Below, in pieces: positions 57,430 to 64,000 of a stretch of 64,000 bases of DNA. Below the pieces are notes generated by a model, which made no database searches, had not been told where the DNA came from, and saw nothing but the letters and a program-made list of their open reading frames with translations. Positions within the stretch are counted from its first letter, which is position 1; each line of letters starts with the position of its first letter. This stretch comes from Cryptomeria japonica (lineage: Eukaryota; Streptophyta; Pinopsida; Cupressales; Cupressaceae). Made by a program: the position numbers and the translations under genes. The stretch lies in NCBI RefSeq assembly GCF_030272615.1, contig NC_081412.1:343287870-343351869 (forward strand), given 5' to 3'.

Positions 57430-59407
57430 TTATGTACTAGGTATTGGCCAATGATTAAAGTAACATAGAAAGAGGGTGGCTTGATTACCTCGGACTATCA
57501 TGACTGTTGTTCACTCTTTTGTTGATTTTTATAGGTAAGAACAACCTTAGAAGCTTACTGGTTGGAAGGCTAAGCAGTCAAAGAAACGTTAGACAAAGCT
57601 TCATGTAACAAATCCTTTTGCCCAGGTAGAGCTAGGGAGTCCCACATTGATACACTAATATGAGTCTTCTTCAACTGATCCAAAATATTAAAATCAGTCA
57701 TACTAACCTTCTATTGTCCTTTAGTAACAATAGTGTCTTTTTGCACTTGTGCTGGCTAAGGTTGGCTTTTAGGCTGATCCTTAGCCACCACAGCTTATGT
57801 TCTTTGAAGAATCTGAGTATTCTGAATAGAAACAAACCCCACTTGAGCTTGTGTACTTGAAGAAGGCTGATTATTGCCTTTATCAATCTATTGTCACATA
57901 TCAACAACTCTTTTCTTTGACCTTGTATTGGCTACTATAAGGGTATAAGACTTACTTTGAAGCTTATTAACCCCACAAAATTCCTCACCTTGCCAATTCA
58001 TCAAGGTCACATCAGGACTACCTTATTCTGTGGGTGCAGATTGTTGTGCATTGACTTTCTGAGATGGATTTCTTAGAATAGCAACACTATTTTGCACCAT
58101 GAATGTCTAATTGAACATGCCATTGGAGAATGTAGACTCATTATGTCGCTGGTTACAAGGGAAGCACCACTCACAATGAGCTACTAAATTATTTTGGACT
58201 AGAACAATGTCCCTTGAGGAGCTGGGCGTATTAGGATTATACTGTTGAAAGAGTCTTTGGTTTACATTCCTCCTTTGAGGTTGGGGATTAGGTTGGTATG
58301 GGCTTGATAAGGAGCTTGGAAATTAATTTGGTAAGGTGGGTGACTATGAGCTTTCTTGATATTAAGCAGCTCATTACCAAATTCTTCCAAGGCTTCTATA
58401 CATTAGCATTTTTCTCCTTAATAATTATCAACTCCTGCAAGTGATTAGGGACAACATGTTCTTGAGCTGGAACTTGAGCACTATACATTGTAAATGAAGG
58501 GACAACAGCTACGACAGGTGAAACTATGGGGGTAATTGGTTGTAAATCAGCAAAAAATGGCATAGGAGGCCTAGGTACTATTTTGCCTGCCTGAATAAGA
58601 CCATTCTCAGCCCTAACAACAACATCAAAAGTTATTGGTAGAGTACTTCCCCCATAGACTGAATCATAAGTGCAATGTTGTTGTTTAAAGCCTTAAGAAA
58701 AATAGGAAAGCATAATCATTAGAAGGCTTTATCGATGCTCGAATTCGATTCCATGTCCTTTGAAACCAGTAATTGAAGTCCATCATATGCTCATGAGGAG
58801 CTCTTTTAATGGTAGTGAGCTACTCCACCAATGAAAGATGATATGACTTGTCATCAAAATGTTGATTCAAATAGTGTCCCAGCTCATCCCATGTAGCTAC
58901 TGAGTTCACAGGTAATCCCCTAAACCACTAAAGGGCTTTCCCCTTGAAAGAAGCTACCAAAAGTCTCAAAGCCACATTTTCTGCAACAATGTGATTTACT
59001 CCACACAAGGAGTCCACATCTCTAATATGCTCTATGGTTGTTGAATGATCTTCACCAGTGAAAAATGGCAAACTCTTAAGTGTTGCAACTAGTATATCAT
59101 CATGTTTAACCAAATTTAATGGGCTCCCTTGATTAAAAGGCATAAATGGCTGGATCCTATTAGCCATATTGTTGCTTGAGGTAGTAGCATTGCTAGAACT
59201 AGTAGTATTTGATGTGTTTTGACTAGAAGATCTTGTAAACAATGGGTTATTGTATGCTATCACAGCAGGATAAGAATTGAGAATAACAAGAAAAACACCA
59301 CTCGCTGAATTTGGAACCTTATTAACTACTTTAGCCCTTCGTTTTGGGGGTAATAGCTGGGAATGATTGACTAGGGTTATACTTTTCCTAGTCTGATATT
59401 TTTTCAT
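57430..59407 (-). pseudogene. gag: Tat-like gag (broken)
   Basis: The first ATG at 59407 gives MKKYQTRKSITLVNHSQLLP. An S/T/N-rich stretch precedes a Retrotrans_gag domain (LKSLPFFTGEDHSTTIEHIR, LRLLVASFKGKAL, stop, WFRGLPVNS..WDELGHYLNQ) at 58700-59100. Farther down, at about 58140-58185, CEWCFPCNQRHNE is a zinc-knuckle-like C/H motif. From 57430 to 58100 the frame is Q/S/P-rich with many stops. Confidence 0.75.
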
Positions 59408-59512
59408 ATGCTAAAAATCAATGACTTTGAGATGCCAGGTGTGAAAATTTTTGTATTGTTGCACACACCAAGGCAACGTACGATGACCTTCTATGAACTA
59501 AAAATTCCAATA

Positions 59513-59535
59513 GTCCCATCGGGCATGCCAAAAAC
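59513..59535 (-). other. Tat-like primer binding site (tentative)
   Basis: In element sense GTTTTTGGCATGCCCGATGG follows the LTR end CCTTGTGACAACA. Tat/Athila elements usually have TTTTTGGCGCC-type PBS sequences, so this would be a mutated version. Confidence 0.45.
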
Positions 59536-62500
59536 TGTTGTCACAAGGATTTGTACCCAATGTAAATGTGAAAAAACTACAATTCCGTGAAACATGGGAC
59601 TACTCTCAGGCTGTAGGTATCCTATTGTGAGAGTAGACCTCCAGATTATAGGTCAGCTTCCTATTTGATCACCTAAAACTAACAAATTCTAAGAGATAAG
59701 AGGATAAGCATAAAACTGACAAAAACTACTTCTTAAGGTGATGCACCAAAGGATAAAAGACCTGCAACCTACCTAAAAACACAAAAAATTTATATAATGA
59801 AGCTATTTATGACACACAACTTAAATAGACATGTTTGCAAAAATGATTATCATGAAAGGTCAGTTTTCTGATGTTCACAAAAAGGAAAGCAATGAAGTTC
59901 TCACAGTTTTGATGCAATAGAAATAATTACACAATCAGAAACATACACTATAACATATACCTTTTGTACTAAGCATCTAAAGAAACTAATATAAAATGAA
60001 CGATTCTATAAAAGAATCACAATTTTTTAATCAAAATGCTTACAAACATAACACTTAAACAAAAAATATCAAGAAGGAAACTCAACTTCTATATTGAAAG
60101 TAAGGAGTTTTCTGCATTACAGATCTGGAAAAACTCATAAGAAAATGAGTTACAAAGTGTGAAATCTCTAATACTACACAAGTCTCCAAACTCAGAACTA
60201 GAGAATACTGAGGAGAAAAGAAAGCCTTATACAATAAGCCTCCAAAATTCAAATTTTGAATTTTGGCTCTCAAAAGTGAATGTGTTGTCAGCTTTCCTGA
60301 AAATTAGGCTCCTAAATGAGATTCAACTCCTCTCAAATTACAAAAAGAGTTGCCAAAAAGAAGACAACCTCTTGGGGTCGAATGCAACAAGAAATCCCCA
60401 AAAATTAGGGATGTAACTGCAAGAATCGGGTAGTTGAGCTTCTCAAAATGCTCCTTGATTGAAAGACAACCCCCTAGGACAATCTAACTAAAGCTAAACT
60501 GCCAATTAGGTGACAAATCACCTATTTTACCTCCACATGTTTACAAATAACTCAAAGAATTAAACCTTCTCTTTGAGTTATGTTTTTGAAAAACACTTAC
60601 TATTATCCCTTATTCTTGCATCTTTAACATATCATTTATTTTAAAGTGATTTATAACTATCACTTTTAAAATAAAGATTTACAATTTTTAAAAAAAAAGA
60701 TAAAAATAGGGTATAAGTAAGAAATCCCCACATGCTATTATAAATCTCTAAGTGTTTATGCTACACTTACAAGAAATACAAGAAGACACGACATGCAATG
60801 TAAAGAACAAAGATTTTCTTTGTTAATAAAGGCAAAACACCCTTTTCACACATCGAGCTTCTTTCGGGTTTGAGAACTCTAAAACAAAGGTAAAAATGAT
60901 GAAAATATTCCATCATTTCCTATTGCATTTCTTTCTTGAACAAGCGGCCGCCATGGGAATGCTAGTATTTGAATGCTAAAATCCTCCATTGCGACAACTG
61001 CTATTTGGGTTATTTGAAGTAGATTTTGATAGGGAGTGCAAGGTAAGTATTTTTGCTACAGAAGCCTCTAGATTTTTCTATCTCAACTTAATTTTTTAGG
61101 AGATTTTGGGCTTCTAGGCTGCAGCTTCACTGTATTTTTTTCTGCATTGTAAGGAAATGATAATCAGTACTTGTGTCTCTTTATACAATTATTGACGCCG
61201 TGATATCTCTGAAATTTTTTTCTTTGTTATATATGGTTGTTGTATTCTCTTACTGTTTTCTATCATATGGCACATGGCATGACTATTATGGTGCCTTTTA
61301 TTGAAATAACATTAGATAACCCTTGACTTTAGCTATTCACTCCTTGAGGTTTTAAGATGATGACTGTGAAAAGGACTATTTTAGCCTTGTTTTGACTATG
61401 ATGTAGTGACTGCAGCTCTTCTTCCAGAACTACTACAGATCTATTTGGCACCAAGGGCTATCAAAGTGCTTAAGGATACTACTCTTAACTTCCTTTATGA
61501 TTGTATTGTGATATCAATGCTTTGTGTCTTCATTAGTGGCTACCATATATTGTTTTAAACATGATGCCTTCTTTCAGGGCTCCTTTATGACTATATTTTT
61601 GGGCTTATGGTAACTATATAGCCTGTAGATGCATATTACTAGGTTTATGAGCTTATTTGAATATTGTCTTTAAGTTGATAAGGTCTTTTTGATATGACAT
61701 TAGTGTCATCACAGTCTTCATCTCCAAGCATATTGATTGCTCATTGTTCTAAATTTCCCTCCTTGTAGCCTTTAGGTAGTATTGGACTATGTCTCAAATC
61801 TGCTCTTGAAGATTCAACCCTGCTTAAGGTCGATATAGCTAGTATCATTCCCATTTATACTTTGACATTATAAGTGATAACTATTAACAGTAAGAGCTAC
61901 AACTCAGTGTCATGGATATTTAGATATTGTCCTTGTGATTTTGATGAGTTAAAACTTTGGCTTCTATGCTTGAACTAGGATCCTTATCCCCTTACCATGG
62001 ATTGATCTTTTGCTAATAGTTGTCATTAATGATTTTAGTCTATTGTCATATTTAGTGCTTGGTTATCTCTAAACAAGGTCTTCAGTGAGACATAAACAAT
62101 TGTGTATTGGGCATTGATGTTGTTGATCACTATCTTTTTTGATATATTTCAAGACCGCTTTCAACTATAGATTGTAGTATTCCTCATTCAGGTGCTCTAG
62201 CCATGAAGGATTTCTTTGAGACATAGGAATGCATCTCTATAAAAGTTTATATGACTGCTATCATATTTTGAAACTAAAGATTAACATCCTCTAAATGCAT
62301 ATTGTTGCTAATTTCATTATATTGTCACTATCATCTTGAGGTTTGGTATAAGGGTTGTCATCAGAAATTTGTCAATTATCCCTTCTTTATGGCTGTCTGG
62401 AAGTTTTACCACTGAATATTCCTTCTTGTCTTCTTAATTCCTCACTATCTTGTGGCAATCCTTAACTTTTATAATGTTTCTTTTAGACTGCACTATACAT

Positions 62501-64000
62501 CACTGTTGTGTGGTGTAAGCGAGTCACCCTCTTGACTAAAAAAGTTAGTAGGATAGATTCTTTTAGTTGGGTGTGGCATTCAAGCAACTGTTGTAGTTAT
62601 ACTTATTTCTCAAAACTCATCTTATTTACCTCTGGTTTTGGAATGCTATTATGGCTGACTTCTAAGCTTTTGTGCCTTCATGATATTCATAAGTTGAATT
62701 TTGAGAAATCTACTCATCTTTTAGCAGTTACCATGCATTATGTACCTACAATGGATCTTTGGATAACCAATGTCATGTTGGGATTTGAAATTGCTTTTTA
62801 CTTTCCTCTTGATGACATATAAGAGTACTTTGATATGGCTCTTTAGTCTTAATCTTTGGCACTATATTTTGATGAATGACTTTTTATGACTTGGAAGATA
62901 GTCATGATCATTATTGATTGCTCCTTCTCATAATGCTCCATACTGTTATGCTGCTATGTGACTTTCCCATTCTTTGGTCACACCATCTTTACCAAAGTCA
63001 TACTGAGTTGTGTATAATCAACAAAGACTCCTCATGTATCATTAATTGACTGCTCTTATGACTACTATAGGTAGTATTTATTTCTTTATGTCATGCATGA
63101 TTATCACTCATGTACATTGTGTTTGACATCTGTCTTGGATGATTATTTGTGCATATATCTTTCATAGTGATTTTTGTGTATGCTAAATATTCCCTTTATT
63201 GATTGAATATTCCTGGTATGTCTTCTAGACAATTAGAAACTCATATAACAGTGACAATTAGAAACTCATATTTTTGTTGTTATGGATTGGAACCTTCTTT
63301 TGTTCACAACTTTGTGACTGGTGCTCCTCTCTAAGACACCTAGACTACAATCTTATGTGTTAGATGGTTGCCTTTATCATTGTGCTCTGTCAAAAATCTC
63401 TCATTACTGTTGATCTTAATGGAAAAGACTAAGATCGTTGTATCTTTATCAACTGTGTCTCTATGTCTCAAAACCACTCCCATTTCTCTAAGTTGTCTAT
63501 TCATTTGTCTTACTATCTTTTGCTTTGTTCCATTGCTCATATATAGTGATCTCTTCCATTACTCTACATTGTTTTCACTGCTATCAAAGGTAACTAATTG
63601 TAATAAAAATGTGTTGAGAGGTAGTCTTTTTTATTGAAATGTCAAGGTTTTTTTATGGCACACGATGGTTATCAGAGCATTGTGATTTCTCTAGATAACT
63701 ATCTGTGCCAAAACAAAATCTCGACACTTTTTTGGGACACTACTGATAAACAAACTTAATGAGCTAGACTCAACACTTGTGGGAGCCATATTTTACACCA
63801 CTCATAATCAGCTGATAAACAACCATGTTATTTTCCTGTATCTGCACATGAAGCAAATAAATTAGACAAAACAAAGCATATCATATTTCTTTTTGATAAT
63901 TTGATTTGATATTTGTCTCCTCTACAGACCTAATGAGATACTAGTTATTGTGATACACATGAGGGATAGATTATGTATTTGAAGGTGCATATGTAGATAG
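59536..64000 (-). repeat. Tat-like 5' LTR, cut by window end
   Basis: Starts TGTTGTCACAAGGATTTGTA on the plus strand. Collinear with 43600-46894 and 52487-53787. It has about 56 bp more than the left copy at 60184-60240, between CTCCAAA repeats, and about 60 bp more near 60840-60895. At 62951-62990 it shows the uninterrupted host site for Copia-3. Confidence 0.83.

Larger units (their letters stand above)
43600..64000 (-). mobile_element. Tat/Athila-like Gypsy element, continues past window
   Basis: A minus-strand element. The left-hand LTR (3' in element sense) starts at 43600, gag-pol lies at 54786-59407, a PBS-like site lies at about 59513-59535, and the right-hand 5' LTR starts at 59536 and is cut by the window end. 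LTRs are at least 4.46 kb. The order gag-PR-RT-RH-IN, the YLDDITIYS RT and a CPHGLSKSKRR/YVILNGILFRKD zinc-domain wording are typical of the Tat/Athila clade. It contains many stops and an internal deletion. Confidence 0.82.

Overview
The window looks like plant nuclear DNA made almost entirely of decayed, nested LTR retrotransposons. I see no convincing host gene, rRNA or true tRNA. Very long LTRs, several half-decayed Copia and Gypsy families, old insertions (about 13% difference in one LTR stretch compared by eye) and no gene islands suggest a large gymnosperm genome, probably a conifer. That assignment is inference.

Layout. 1-4572 is AT-rich non-coding sequence: an LTR-like stretch with 47-bp tandem repeats and a TATA-like box, a foldback palindrome, an inverted repeat and an old 260-bp-spaced duplication. 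4573-13116 holds two diverged LTR-like copies related to the Tat/Athila-like element further right; the first is split by a 3.39-kb solo LTR (6611-9999, duplication ATGCA). 13117-14660 is a Copia-type LTR remnant containing a tRNA-derived SINE dimer (14028-14445) with a 16-bp target-site duplication.

From 14715 onward the window is one nest. (1) A plus-strand Ty3/Gypsy element has its left LTR at 14715-16049 plus 23056-23816, its interior at 23817-27781 and its right LTR at 27782-29648 plus 43526-43599. (2) Copia-1 (plus, 16050-23055) sits in the left LTR. (3) Copia-2 (minus, 29649-43525) sits in the right LTR, and its own right-hand LTR holds a 6.6-kb element without pol (36360-42915). (4) A minus-strand Tat/Athila-like Gypsy element starts at 43600 and runs past the window end. 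Its left LTR holds Copia-3 (minus, 46895-52486), and its gag-pol lies at 54786-59407. Several insertions are confirmed by an uninterrupted version of the same site in the partner LTR inside this window.

The coding regions follow the usual orders (Copia: gag-PR-IN-RT-RH; Gypsy: gag-PR-RT-RH-IN), but all are broken by stops and frameshifts and several have lost catalytic residues. Stops are largely TAG where CAG is expected, the decay pattern of CHG-methylated DNA. The most unusual object is the 36360-42915 element. It has clean LTRs, PBS, PPT and a 5-bp duplication, encodes a gag-like protein with four zinc-knuckle motifs and a remnant reading frame of about 1,130 codons of unknown function, and has no protease, RT, RNase H or integrase. 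It shares PBS, PPT and LTR-end motifs with the Copia elements around it, so mobilisation in trans is likely. LTR edges were placed by eye and may be off by a few bases.
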